From assembly GCA_039621445.1 (NCBI GenBank), contig CP154956.1, positions 12,523,443 through 12,587,442 on the forward strand: a stretch of DNA of 64,000 nt, in the 5' to 3' direction. Below, piece after piece: positions 40,936 to 52,200 of the stretch. Both the position numbers and the translations under genes were made by a program. This DNA comes from Euglena gracilis. Lineage: Eukaryota > Euglenida > Euglenophyceae > Euglenales. The notes under the pieces are model-generated. The model searched no databases. It was not told where the DNA came from and saw nothing but the letters and a program-made list of their open reading frames with translations. Within the stretch, counting starts at the first letter, position 1, and each line of letters begins with the position of its first letter.

Positions 40936-41219
40936 TGGCGCGAAGCAGTGGAGACGATGAAAATTTTCTCTGAAAAATTTCCAAGAGCCCCAATTTTACA
41001 CACACAAATGATGAAATGCAAAAATTGTTGGAGCTTTGAGCATGGTAAATGTCAATATGTATGGCGCGAAGCGCCGAAGGAAATTTTTTGGGGTTTTTTG
41101 GGAACTTGGAAAATGATGCTTTTTCCGGGCCCGGGTTGGTCAAGTAAAAAACCAAAAATAAGACCCCCAAAAATAATACCCCTCCTTGAGGTTTCCAGCA
41201 ATGGGGGGTGGTTTAGGTG

Positions 41220-41362
41220 ATGCATGCCTCAGGGGCCTCCTGCAGCGACAGGCTGTACCGGGAGCTGTGGGACTTCATCCCCCAAGTGTTCGCATTCAGG
41301 CCCACAAAGTGGCTTCTTGTGCTGGTGAGCGGAAAGCAAGTTGACCTTCCTTTTCGGTGAGG
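41220..41362 (+). CDS. possible exon, unknown protein
   Basis: The frame MHASGASCSDRLYRELWDF then IPQVFAFRPTKWLLVLVSG has coding character. A GTGAGCGG near 41324 could be a splice donor after KWLLVL. No family was recognised. Confidence 0.25.
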
Positions 41363-42374
41363 AGCATTCAAGATTGACGATGCCGGCATACAAATAACCG
41401 GCCAAAATGGAAAGAATTGCGTTTTTGAGTGGTTTCAGGGTTTATTATTTCGTGTTGTCAGATCCTCCTTTTTTTTTTAAATGGCAGGCCCTTTTTTTGA
41501 CAGTCATCCAATTTCAGCTTACACAGCACAGGTTCAGCCAGGGCCTTCCTGGCCCAACAACCCTCCCCCCCCACAGCCCCACCTCCTGGGGTTCTTAATG
41601 ATGTGACTAAAAAAAAATGTCCACTTTGTGACATTTTTTTTCCTGACAATCGTCGCAGCCACGTGAAAGAAGGCCAGTTCAGGTAGTCTCCGACCCCCCA
41701 CTCCACTATCAGACACCCAGCCCTGCGGTGTTACTGCCACGGGAGGGGGCTCGTGGGCTTGGGATGCAGCCCACCCAAACCTTTGCGACTCCAATTTCAA
41801 AGCTGGTTGGGGCCAAAAATGCGGCCAAATCACAAAAATCGACGAAATTTGGTCAGAAAATGTTTCAAAATGACCATATTTTGTGCCAAAAAAATCCGAA
41901 AAATACAAAAAAAATCCTGTAGGGCCTGGTGGAGCATTCTTTGGCGAATATTTGCCTTTGAAATTTTTGCCCAACTTGTAAACCCTGACCCTCTGGACAC
42001 CGTCTTGGGTGTTGGAGGCTATTATTTTGAGGGGATGGCATCACCAAAGCACTCGGGGTTACTCTGTCTCGCCTGTGCTCTGGCAACCATGCTGGGTAAA
42101 TGCTGGTGAGGCAAGACAGGGAATGAGTTGCAGCGCACTGGCTAAGAGCTCAAACCGAACAATGAAAAATTGAAAAACAAATTGGTCCAGCACACTCTCA
42201 CGGAATGGAACCGATGGAAAGTGGCCAGGAGCGGCCGGCAGCATCTTGGTGGTTTATCCTCTTTGTGTATTTTGCGTTGTCGGTGGTGCGGGGGGGTTAT
42301 GGGGAGGGGGGGCGAGTATTGACTCTCAAAAAATGCGACATTAAAGAAAGCTCAAAAAAATGCACAAGAAACAC

Positions 42375-42560
42375 AAGAGCTTTGTTTGTTGTTGTTGTGT
42401 TCTTTTGATGGCTCCAGAGGCCAGAGCTGGAGACCCAGAGAAGAAAAACCTGCCACCAGAACACAGAAAGAGCCCTTTCTGGAACCGAAATGGCACCGCG
42501 CCGTATGGGGATAGGGTCCAGCCGGCCACCAAGGGAACCTGGCACCTTTGGCACCACGTT
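42375..42560. repeat. about 200 bp repeat, inverted relative to 40248-40455
   Basis: The complement of the first copy, from TTTGATGGCTCCAGAGG to GGCACCTTTGGCACCA. Confidence 0.8.
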
Positions 42561-44435
42561 TAGGTCTCTTCACATTCTTGAACCAAGGGCAGCTCGTTGG
42601 GTTTCCCGAGTCCCTTGTGGAACCCAAAGGTTGATGTTGAGCAGGAAGGTTCTGCTGCTTTTGTGCCTTTTTTTGATCCTATCCCTAATTTCCCTCATGA
42701 ATTCCTTTTTTTTGTAAAGACCACCCCCATTTGGTGGAGTCTCGCAGTCATTTTTGGACTGCACACTCTAAATGGTTTCAATGGTTCTGGGAGTGTGTGA
42801 ATGCTTCTTAACATAAGCAAAAACATTATACAGCAATGAATATGTTTCTTGTAATGCACATGGCTGCATTGAAAAAATGCAGTCAATGTGTTGATAATCT
42901 TCACTCCCAGAATACATACAGGTCGATTCTGGCCATGTTTCTCCCCCAAATGCCCTCTGAACAGGTATTTCTGGGGCCTGCACCCAGACCATGCAACAAT
43001 GCTGGCGTTCCAATGTCACTCAGAGCTGGACAGAAACAAGTATTGCGGAGCAACTCCGGAGTAACTCCACCTATGATTTTTCAGCCAAATCACAACATGG
43101 GCGTGGACAGAAAGCTGCACACTTTTCTACACGTCGTTTAATCTGTACATGTGCACGTGCTCATTTGATGCTTGGGGGTTTCCAATTTTGCAGGTTTTTT
43201 TTTAAAATAAAACAACCATCAATGCTGGTTTGGGGGGGTTTTTTGGTTTCCCTTTTCGTGAGGAACCCAGATAGGGGGCTTCTAATTGGGGTGGGATTGT
43301 TAGGGGATATGATTTGTTGCCAACAAAAAACATTTCTGGTCAAGAGTTCCAAGCATTTTTCTCCCAGTTGGTGATGTAGTAAGCTTGAATAAAATTGGTT
43401 TGGCAAATGATAGGGAATGAAATGGAAAGTTTTAGAGACCCAGAATAAGGCCATGATACCTCAGTTTTTCTTTTGCCCCAGGTGCACATGTCTTTCAAGG
43501 TTTGGTCTTTTTTTGCTGGTCCGTGGAAGAACACCCCCGCCCCATTCCCCATGCCCCCCATCAGTATGGCAGCACAACACGTCGTACTGAAATTTGGGGT
43601 CATCTTCCACCCCCAAACTGTTCATTCCTTGCAAGTCTTATGATAGCCGCATTTTTTTTTTCACACCTCCAGGCACGAATCCGGCCGGCACACTGGAATA
43701 CCTATCCCGGAGAGCATAATGTGAACCCTAATCGGTCTCCAGTTTTGGGGCTAGATGGCTGTTTTCTATAAAAACGGACAAAGCGAGGCTGGGCTCGGCC
43801 GAAAATTTTTCGGCGAAAAGCGTCAATAATTTTGGAAAAAGGGGGGGTCAATAATGGCCAAAAAATGGCCATTTTTGGAATTTTTTTTGGAGAGGTTTCA
43901 CCTCAAAAATTTGGCTGAAAAATGCATCCCAGCTGGGTTTGGGCTGTTTTGCCTGATTTTTGGGGGGGTCCCAGTCAGGTCCATCCTCCCTTATTATCGG
44001 GGTTATCTGCTCATGTTCTATATTAAAATGTTAGGGTTCTCTTGGATGCAATTCCAGAAACATTTGTTTTCTTTTCTCCTATCATGATTGTTTCTCATTC
44101 AACTAAATCTCAACTCAAGCAATACTCAGCAAACGTTGATGGGCTGGCAGGTATTGAATTTGAACTGGGGTTTAAAATGAAAACTGCTCCGTGTCAGAAT
44201 TTCTAGCAACTCAAGCTATTTTTTTTTTGACGAAAACTAGCTTGATTTTTTTCTATGCAGTGCGAAATTACGTTACGTTAAGATCCAAAGGCTGAAAGGT
44301 GGTCGACCACCTGGCCCTCCCCCACACCACCCCTTCCCGTTTTCCCCTGAGGCACCAATTTGCCAATTACGGGTCGATTTTTTTTTTGGTCGCCTTCGGA
44401 GTCAGGATGCGCCCCCCCCCCCTTCCTGAACCACC
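42561..44435. other. intron-like or intergenic, no confident gene
   Basis: Some open frames (for example 42961-43080) have mixed composition, but none matches a family. Long T-runs are frequent. Confidence 0.35.
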
Positions 44436-44437
44436 AG

Positions 44438-44664
44438 CGCTGTCCCTCGTCGGACTGAATGAATTCCTTTTCCATCTCCCGCACACACCAGCCTGGGGAC
44501 CTTCCCCTGGGACCTGGCCCTGGCTCCAGCTCAGCAACCTGGTGTCGCTGTCGGTCGTCGGGCTGAACTCCTGGACCCTCGGCGGCGTCGTGGTGATTTG
44601 GGCGTCCTTGCTGATCGGCATCCTGACGAACTCGTCGCTCAAAACCAGGCAGCATCCTTGGACT
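44438..44664 (+). CDS. sensor histidine kinase gene: membrane exon
   Basis: The frame after CCACCAG gives LSLVGLNEFLFHLPHTPAW, a turn, LQLSNLVSLSVVGLNSWTLG and GVVVIWASLLIGILTNSSLK. Two membrane helices are predicted. Almost every codon ends in C or G, in clear contrast to the AT-richer flanks. The exon fits the membrane region N-terminal to the kinase exons. The right boundary is uncertain: GACT followed by GTATTT is one choice. Confidence 0.55.
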
Positions 44665-44748
44665 GTATTTCCCCCTGTCCTTGAGTTTTCTCAACTTCCA
44701 CAGGCCATGCAAAATCTCAAGGTCCTTGGTGTGTGTGCGCGCGCGCGT

Positions 44749-44775
44749 GTCTGTCTCTCTGTCTGTCTGCCTGCC

Positions 44776-44822
<47 letters not shown>
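44749..44822. repeat. (CTGT)n microsatellite
   Basis: About 16 units of CTGT after a short GTGTGCGCGCGCG tract. It spawns long meaningless frames on both strands. Confidence 0.95.
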
Positions 44823-45277
44823 GTCCGCACATGTCGTGTTGCATGTGTAATTCAGGGTGTATGGCCAGGAAAATCGAGCTTCCTGAAACACCAACCCGAT
44901 AAAAGCCACACATAGATGATCCCTCAGATACAGAAACCCCCCTGCGATCCTTAATTTGGTATCCAAAGAAAGGGTCTGAAAAGACGCTCAAGGGATATCC
45001 CAGAAGGCACCAACACTTTGGTGCTTCACGGGCTTTCCTTCCCTTACACTGAAAACAATGCTTGACATTGTTGCTTCGAATTTCGAACTCATAATTGCCT
45101 GGCTCAGCAAGTGAAGCAGATTCAAAATGGGACCAAACTGTCACTGAAGGTTGAACAGGGCGACGGAGGGCGATGCGGGTGCTGGCCTGGGCTTGTGCCT
45201 GGCCGGCTTGTCAGGGGACAAATTCCAGCAGGGAATACACATCCGTGTTTTTATTTGGAGGGTGGTTGCAAATTTGA

Positions 45278-45279
<2 letters not shown>

Positions 45280-45323
<44 letters not shown>

Positions 45324-45790
45324 TACACACAAGGCAGCCATACTCTACACGCTCCCCCCCCCCCCCGAGGGGGGGGCATGTAGAGTGTCCAGGGGGGGGT
45401 CCATTAAGAGTGACCCGCGTCCGACTTTACTAATATACACCCCGCAATGGCCACCTAACCCTAACCCTAACCCTAATCCTAACCCAAACCCTAACCCTAA
45501 CCCTAACCCTAATCCAAACTCCTAACACTAACCCTAACCCTAACCCTAACCCTAACCCTAATCCTAGGATTAGGGTTAGGATTAGGGTCTAGGGTTAGGG
45601 TTAGGGTTAGGGTGGCATCGCTGGGGTGTATTTTAGTAAAATATTTTAGTAAAGTCGGACACGGGTCACTCTTAATGGACCCCCCTGGACACTCTAAATG
45701 CCCCCCCCCCCCCCTCGGGGGGACCATGCAGAGTATGGCTGCCATATATAATTCATTTGATAATTTGAATTATAATATATACATATATAA
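45280..45790. mobile_element. fold-back element with TTAGGG-type core, copy 1
   Basis: The (AT)n ends enclose GGCAGCCATACTCTACACGC (left) and the complement of GGACCATGCAGAGTATGGCTGCC (right). Next inward come TGTCCAGGGGGGGGTCCATT and its complement, then AGTCGGAC. The centre is CCCTAACCCTAACCC repeats running into TTAGGGTTAGGG at about 45563. Copy 2 is at 63125-63615. Confidence 0.75.
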
Positions 45791-46455
45791 TTGAAACTGT
45801 TACCGTTGAACCTGAATACGACCAAAACCAACTCCTCTTTTGCTTTGTTCCCTTCATGTTTGGTACTGCTTTATTGTGACTTTAAGTGATTTCACTTTTT
45901 CCCTGCACTGCTGAGCGTTGGAAACTCTGTGTCAAATTCCTCCTGATTTTTTTTGGACCTGACAAAAGTTGTCCGAATAGGGAGAGTTTGGTGTTTCCTA
46001 ACCATCCATTGTGAAAGGCCAGTCAACACATCCTTCTGTTGATGAAGCACCGATGACACACATCTGTTGAACTATTTGGACACTTTGATCACCATGGGGG
46101 GATGTTTGGGTATCCAACGATCAGTGCCAACTGGGTATCCAATGTTTGGAGCTTCTGACAATGGAGTTTCAGCGGACCAACAAGCACCTTAGACCAATGA
46201 ACACCCCTCTTTCTTTGATAACTTATTTTCCCTTTGGGACCACTGATGGCGGGGGATAGAAATTTTTGGGCCGGTCTCTAGGGTCTCTCATCCAACTGAC
46301 AATTTTCCTGCCTCTTGAATGCTTTTTCAGACCAACCGCCCAGTCATTAATCACTTCCAGGAAGGTTTATCTTGCAACCTGCAGGACTGATTTGGACAGG
46401 GAAGTGTACCAATTCCCAAATCCCGATGTGCTTCTTCTGCAACACGGATGCAAGG
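45791..46455. other. unique-looking intronic sequence, no gene
   Basis: Ordinary composition. I see no conserved frame. Confidence 0.35.
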
Positions 46456-46458
46456 GTG

Positions 46459-46748
46459 CCAGGTGAACTGCGTGGGTCACTTGCCCATGGTTTACGCTGG
46501 TCACGCAGTTCACGGGGGTTACGCAGGTCTCGTGAGTCACGGGGGTCATGCGGGTCACGTGATCACGCGGGTCACGCGGGTCATGTGGATCGCACAGGTT
46601 GCACTGGTCGCACAGGTCACCTTGTTCATGTGGGTCACACAGGTCACGCAGGTCATGCACGTCACACGGATCAAGAGGTCACGCGGGTGACGCAGGTCAC
46701 GCGGGTCACCAGCCCGCACAGGTCACGCAGGTCACCCAGGTCACCCCA
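46459..46748. repeat. minisatellite of 9 bp unit (GGTCACGCG-like)
   Basis: More than 25 imperfect units such as GGTCACGCA, GGTCATGCG and GGTCACACA occur in a row just left of a kinase exon. The unit is in codon phase, so every frame stays open. Confidence 0.9.
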
Positions 46749-46786
46749 TACCCCTCACCCCCACTGTCCGGCCAAGGCCACGGGTG

Positions 46787-46909
46787 GGCCTGGCGGCCTC
46801 CATGGCGATGGTGGAGATGTCCTTCATTTACACCATCGCCTGCCTGTCCTTCATCCTGTATGCCATGCTGGCGGAGCGGGTCCGGCGGTCGCATTTCCTG
46901 CTGCAGGCC
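46787..46909 (+). CDS. sensor histidine kinase gene: last membrane helix and linker to H box
   Basis: The frame GLAASMAMVEMSFIYTIACL then SFILYAMLAERVRRSHFLLQ and Ala is a membrane helix followed by the ER-RR-HFL linker typical before the dimerisation helix of sensor kinases. There is no GT donor before the in-frame TGA at 46928. The sequence GCTGCAGGCC at 46900-46909 recurs in the same codon phase at 47284-47293, just before SQMADSVLNH. Joining at this repeat gives HFLLQASQMADSV in frame and removes 384 bp. Confidence 0.65.
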
Positions 46910-47293
46910 ATACCCCCTCAGGCCACCTGAGGAGGGGGGAGGTGCCCCAGCCACCTCCCCCTCGGCCCTGTCCTATTTTCCCGTCCAGACTGTTGTATGA
47001 GCCGCCGTTTTGGCCATTTGAAGAGTGCTCCCCCCCTCTGGGGGGGAGTTGTCACCCCATGAAGTTGCTACTTACCCCCAGGAAGTTGCCCCCCCTAAGA
47101 AATTGACACTCAGATTTGCTCTTGCGTGCTTGTTAGGTGAGAACTTCCCGGGAGGGGGGTGGAGTTGGTATATAACTTTGTCAGCAAAGCCCTTCCTCTG
47201 GCTCAACCCATCCTTTCTTCTGGGCCACAATTGCTCACCGGGCGTTGAAGAGGCGGTATGCCAACAGTCCAGCTGGCACAGGAGCTGCAGGCC

Positions 47294-47341
47294 TCCCAGA
47301 TGGCGGACAGCGTCCTGAACCACACCCTGAAGAACACCCTG
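47294..47341 (+). CDS. sensor histidine kinase gene: H-box exon
   Basis: The frame gives SQMADSVLNHTLKNTL. The His in LNHTLKN is the likely phospho-acceptor. ADxVLNHTLKN is the form of the H box I know from sensor kinases of algae and other protists. The family then needs Ala-Asp directly, and this is what the next exon (48513) supplies. The exon is followed by CCCGGGGTTGGGCGGGG, with no usable GT-AG pair in phase. The exon may begin further left (VQLAQELQA). Confidence 0.75.
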
Positions 47342-47407
47342 CCCGGGGTTGGGCGGGGAAACAGAATGCATTGGAACGCCCCCTGCGAAATAAGACGGGG
47401 AACAACA

Positions 47408-47460
47408 CACACACACACACACATGACACACAAGACACACAGACACACACATTATCCACA
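47408..47460. repeat. (AC)n microsatellite in intron
   Basis: ACACACACACACACACACA and related tracts. Non-coding. Confidence 0.9.
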
Positions 47461-47914
47461 CCTGGGGAAGCAGTCACCTCTTCAACTTCCAGGACGACAG
47501 TTTGACAGAATATACAGCGCCAGCATGGCTGCACTGGAAAGCCTGGAGGGGTGGTCGACCGCTCAAAAAATATGGGAACAAAATACGTGGAAAATTCATG
47601 AGGTTCACAGAAAAAGGGGGAAGGCAGGTGAAATCCAAAGCCAAACATCAAAATCATGTATACACCCCAGAAAACTGTCACCTGACAGGCTTTTCCGGCA
47701 CCAAGGACCTTATTTCACAGGCAGGTCCCTGACAGGTTCTCGGGCATGACCCTGACACCTCCTGGGTGGGTCCTCATGAACTTTGCATGCCATATGACAA
47801 GATGTGGGGTACATAAAGACATAAGGTCGTCACATTGATCGGGACACACAATCTTGAGCTTGGGGGCAGATCAACCCAACTGTGAACGAATGTTAACGAA
47901 TCTCTAACTAACCC

Positions 47915-48130
47915 TCCCCCAAATAACCTGGCAGGGTGCCAGGTTATTGGAACCAATTTTTGGCCCTGCCCCCCCGCCAGGTTATTTGGGCTCGTTTTTC
48001 AGCGCAGTAAAGGAATTTTGCCTAAAAAGGGGCGGTGCCAAGTTACTGGAACCATCCTTTTTGCCCCTCACCCCGCCAAGTTATTTGGCCCCCGCCAGGA
48101 GCAAGGGCTCGCCAGGTTATTTGGGGGGGT
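47915..48130. repeat. CCAGGTTATTTGGG module cluster, second
   Basis: The order of phrases is the same as at 34535-34970: AATAACCTGGCAGGGTGCC, TATTGGAACCAATTTTTGG, GCCAAGTTACTGGAACCATC, CGCCAGGTTATTTGGGGGG. Confidence 0.75.
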
Positions 48131-48344
48131 TTTAGTCTATGACCCTGACACATTGGCCGGTACCAGGGACTTGGAGATTTCTCGGGCATAACAGTTGCAA
48201 GAGGGGGGGGTGTTATGATGGATTATTTTTCTGGGACCATGTGCCACAAAGGGCCAGGACATCATTGACATTATGTGCATATGTGTACGTTTTGTATATG
48301 TACATGTGTATTTCTTTCGATGCACGATGTGGCTGTGTGTATGT

Positions 48345-48404
48345 GTGTGCATGTGTGCGTTGTGTGTGTGTGCTTGTTGGTGTGTGTGTGTGTGTGCTGT
48401 TGTT

Positions 48405-48437
<33 letters not shown>

Positions 48438-48480
48438 TGTGCGTGTGTGTGTTGTGTGTGTGCGTGCGCGCGTGTATGCG
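48345..48480. repeat. (GT)n microsatellite in intron
   Basis: Interrupted GT repeats directly left of the kinase exon at 48513. Confidence 0.95.
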
Positions 48481-48512
48481 ACTGTGTTTGTCGGTCCCCA
48501 CCCCGCCACCCG

Positions 48513-48626
48513 GCCGATGTAGCCGCGTGCCTGGAGCTCCACCTCGCCGGGGCGGTGGACAACGCCGGCCTGGCCGACGGCCTCGCCTGCCTCCGCCGCG
48601 GCATGAAGCAGTGCAAGGAGCGGCAC
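48513..48626 (+). CDS. sensor histidine kinase gene: DHp helix exon
   Basis: The frame gives ADVAACLELHLAGAVDNAG, LADGLACLRRGMKQCKERH. This is the helix pair following the H box: xxxADxAxxxELxL and then RGMxxCxxR. It joins NHTLKNTL at the left. The intron on its left ends CCCCGCCACCCG, which pairs with the GGGTTGGGCGGGG at the other end. The intron on its right starts GTGTGGCCGGGCGG and is flanked by CAC on both sides (48624-48626 and 50197-50199), in phase. Confidence 0.8.
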
Positions 48627-50199
48627 GTGTGGCCGGGCGGGGCGGCGTCGCTTCCTGTGTGCTTTGCCCCGGGGACTTCCCTCCTGATCCCTGAGCAGCG
48701 CAGCGCTTCATTTCCCCGTGAGCTTCGCCCGAATGCAGCACAATTGAGGTGCAGTTCACAGCGGAAGAAACAGGCATACCCTTTTGTTTAGAATCACAGC
48801 CATTCCAAAAACCACAGAAGCAATACATATGCCCGAAAAAAAATCCAATGTGCAAGCAAAAGTGGTTAAGCACCAGCCATCTGCCAGGCTTCTTTTGAGG
48901 AGGGTCCGACCCCTGCGAGGTACCTTCGGCCCCCCCGGGAGGTCGGGTTTAATTAAGGCATTTCCCAAATTGGCCAGCCAGCACCAGCCCCTATTTTTTT
49001 TGGAAAGAGCATCCGTTGACTTACGAAAAAATTTGGGATGAGGTCTAATTTTGCACAGGTCAAAAGTTATGGCCCGAGCATTTTATGCGATTTTAGGCCA
49101 AACTGAGTGTCCAAAGCTAAGCTGGACAGCCAAGGGGGTCAAGTTTTGGGGTTGGTAGTGCAATAGCACACCTCTGGCGCCAAATGGTGCCGGGGGCCTG
49201 AAAATGGTCATTTTCAAAGGGAATTTTCTGGGTCGGCCGGGGCCAGGATTTGATGGAGAAGGAGAATGCGCGAAACTTGGGTTGAGGGGTGTTCCCCCCC
49301 TCCTGGTCCGGAGGCGGGGGGGTCCGGACCCCCCCCCCACCTGCCAGGGGTGTCCGGACCCACCCGGATGAGGCGTGAACCCCCCCAAAAGGTCAATTTT
49401 TTTGTTTCCGGCGTTTTATGTCGATTTTTTTTTTCATTTTTGGCAAAATTTTGCCCAAAGTTCCCAAAGTGGCACTTTTGGCCGTTTTTTGGTTTCAAAG
49501 ATTTTCAGCCCGACACTTCGCCCTGTCCCGAAAATCGGTCACCCGGACCGGACTGCACCACTGTTTAGATGGGGGTTTCCCCCCCACCTGACCCGAACCC
49601 CCAACCTGCCCTTGTATCGAACCCTGGCCGGGGCTGGGACCCGAAACTGACCCCCCCCCCCCGAGGGTGTACTGCTTTGGGCAGGCACCCCAGAGCCAGC
49701 CCCTTCCCCCGGAGGGCCTTGGGAAGCCTTCCTTCGACTTCATTCCCAACCAATCCATACGTGCATACGAATGATGGGCAACCAGATTGCCGGGGGGGTT
49801 TTCTGGTGCGTTTCCCTCCCCACGGCCAAGCACCTATGAAATGACTGGGCGTGACTGGGCTGATTGGGCATGACTGGGTCTGGGACAGGGATTTTTTTAA
49901 GTTTGGACCCCCGGGGGGGGGGTAGGGTGGGTGGGTCCGCCGGACCCCCTCCCCCCCCGGGGGGGTCCCCCCCGGAGGGGGGTGGGATATACTTTTCGGC
50001 GCCGCAGGCGCCGAAAAAATTCTATTTTAGCACTTTTCGCGATTTTTCGGCCATTTTTTGTGGGCCCCCCGGGCCCCCCGCCCCCCCCCCCGGTCTTAAA
50101 AAAAACCCCTGGTCTGGGACTCTGGATGACCATATGTGCTTGCCTACGGCCAACACTCCACCGAACCCCCCGCCGACTGAGGCCGCCGCCCGCACCCAC

Positions 50200-50265
50200 C
50201 TCAAAGTCGCGGCCCACGACTACGTCCCGGTCGTCCACGTGGTCAACCTGGCGCACCTCGCCGGG
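50200..50265 (+). CDS. sensor histidine kinase gene: linker exon
   Basis: The frame LKVAAHDYVPVVHVVNLAH then LAG fits the xxLxVAAxxYxPxxxxVxLxxF block that follows RGMxxCxxR in the family. A canonical alternative (AG at 50179-50180) would add AAARTH. The right boundary falls at CCGGG (50261-50265), which is repeated at 50496-50500 before the next exon. Confidence 0.7.
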
Positions 50266-50500
50266 GGCGTCCGCCAAGGTCCACACGGACCCCCAGTGTC
50301 CAGCCACCACAGACTGGCTCCAAGCCGGACCCCCCCCACCCCCACTTTTCGTCTTTTTTTTAATTTGCAAAATTTGCAGCATTTCTTTTTTGTGCGTTTT
50401 TTGGTTTTTTTTTGTGTTGCATTGTCCAAGGTCCGACGTCGCATCCCTCTCCCCGCCAAGCCCCCCCCCAGGCAGTTCTGAGCGACGCCCCTGACCCGGG

Positions 50501-50561
50501 CAGGAGCTGGTGGCGGGGCGGACCATCGCGACCCAACTGCTCAACGTCACCGTGCTGCTTG
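50501..50561 (+). CDS. sensor histidine kinase gene: exon before N box
   Basis: The frame gives QELVAGRTIATQLLNVTVLL and the first base of Asp. LVAGR and VLLD are conserved in the family. The intron on its left (235 bp) has GGCGTC and GACGCC at its ends, inside the CCGGG repeats. The intron on its right begins CCCAGGGCCCGC and has no GT near the required position. Confidence 0.75.
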
Positions 50562-51754
50562 CCCAGGGCCCGCCTGCCAGGCCAATGACAAAGCGGGGGC
50601 GGGGTGGGGTTTGGCGTCAGGAGGGTGTCTGGGGTTAAGGCGGGGGGTGCCCCCCCCCCCCCCAGAGAGAGGTCCGACCCCCCCCCCACCTGCCTTTATG
50701 CCGAGCCCTGGTGGGGGGTGCCCCGCAAGTGGTAAGCCCTCTCCAAGCAGCGTGGCGGGTGTCAGGTCACCGGAAACATTTTTTTGCCTTCCCCCATGCC
50801 AGGTTGTTCGTGTGCTGCCAGGGACAGGGGCCCGGGTGGGGCTTTCGGGGAGGCGGTTGGCGGCCGGCTTCCTTTTAAGGATGTCGGTGCGACAGAACCC
50901 ACCTGTTGAACGCGCCTGGGATTATGACGCAAAGCGAAGCGGATAAGGACGTCGCACACAAGCGGAGATGAAGCGGAAACCAGCTTCGTCAGAGAGGAAG
51001 CGACCTCACGCTTCCGCCTTCTGGAGGAGGAAGCGGGTTTGCGCTTCCCCTTTAGAAAGTTGTCCCTTCCTTGGGGTGGTAGAGACTGCAGGAAGGGGTT
51101 GGGAGCTGATTAAGCTGCCTAAGTGCCACCATGGCAGGTGTTCCGTTCACCCGGTTATGTCCTGCCGAGAGCCTGGGGGGGCCTTGGAGGACGAAGACAG
51201 CCCTCTGGGGTCCCCCTTCTGTTTCGTAACAGGTGGAGGTGAGCCAGAAACACGGCACAGGAAGAGCTAATGGACGAAACCTCTGCCCCTCCCCCCGGGG
51301 GGCTGGGCACACAGACAAAGGGGGCCAGAGGCGAAAAACAGCGCCAGGCCAGATAAAGGGCCCCAAACGAACAGCCACAGTGCACACAGGGGCCTCCTTT
51401 TTTTTTTTTGGAATTGAACACAAAAAAAGGATGAATGTCGCGATTTTTTCACGAAGTCAGAGGGAGGAAGGTGGGGTCAGGGGGGAGCAGCCGCGCGGGG
51501 GGGGGGGGCCCAGACTCCCCCGAGCGGCGCGTCTTGGGTGCTATGGTCAGGCGGGGGGGGGGGGGCATTTTCGACCCCCCAGGGGGGTTTGGGTTTTGGG
51601 ATGCAATTGGCACCCCCGGCGCCAAATTTCTGCCACGGCCCGGAAATGGCCATTTTCTTTGGAAAAGCAATTTGGTTGGCAGGCACTGGGGTCCAAAGCC
51701 TACCCCACTGCCTGCTGGGGGGATGCGCTTGGTGTAACTGGTCCCTGGGCACTC

Positions 51755-51856
51755 ACTGGGGTAAGGGGTCCCTGGCCACGCACCACCCAAACTGGGCCAG
51801 AAACGAAGTTAGCGCCAGCCATAAACATACAAGGAGCCTGAGTGCAACTAAGGGGG
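51755..51856. repeat. 100 bp dispersed repeat, copy 1
   Basis: GGGTCCCTGGCCACGCACCA through AGCGCCAGCCATAAACATAC. Copy 2 is at 61767-61872, same orientation. Confidence 0.8.
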
Positions 51857-51867
51857 GATGTGCCTAC

Positions 51868-52200
51868 CAGGCTTTGTGCTTAGTCGGGTGCCTACCGCAC
51901 GGGGGGGGGGGAGGCTAGGGGCAGGCACCCCATAGCACCCATCCGACCCCCCGGGGGGGGGTAGGGTTTTTGGGGGTGCCTGTCCATAGCAGGCACCCCC
52001 CTCCGACCCCGGTGCCGAAGGCGCCAGGGGCCCGGAAAAGGCCATTCTCAATGAAATTTTTCTGGGTCCCCCATGGACCCTACCCCCCCGGGGGGTGCCT
52101 GCTAGGGATAGCCCCCACCCCCCCCTCCCCCCCCCCCCCCGATCGGTAGCAGAAGCATGGTGCCTACTATAGCACAGGGCACCCCCCCCCCCGGGTTGGT
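51868..52200. repeat. GGGGCAGGCACCCCATAGCACCC module, copy 2
   Basis: Same phrase order as 38340-38605, with the stem GGTGCCGAAGGCGCCAGGGG and GAAAAGGCCATTCTCAATGA. Confidence 0.85.

Noticed and set aside
44278-45144. A minus-strand gene across 44.3-45.1 kb
   Set aside because: Its middle is a CAGA microsatellite. The plus strand shows two membrane helices with strong C/G-ending codons instead.
45453-45615. A chromosome end or a telomere fusion
   Set aside because: The order is CCCTAA then TTAGGG, the reverse of a fusion, and it sits inside an inverted-repeat element with unique flanks.
46459-46748. Regularly spaced direct repeats resembling a CRISPR array
   Set aside because: The unit is 9 bp with no spacers, and the window is eukaryotic.
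48137-48873. Long His-Thr frames on the minus strand
   Set aside because: They are the complement of (GT)n and of the kinase exon; no protein family.
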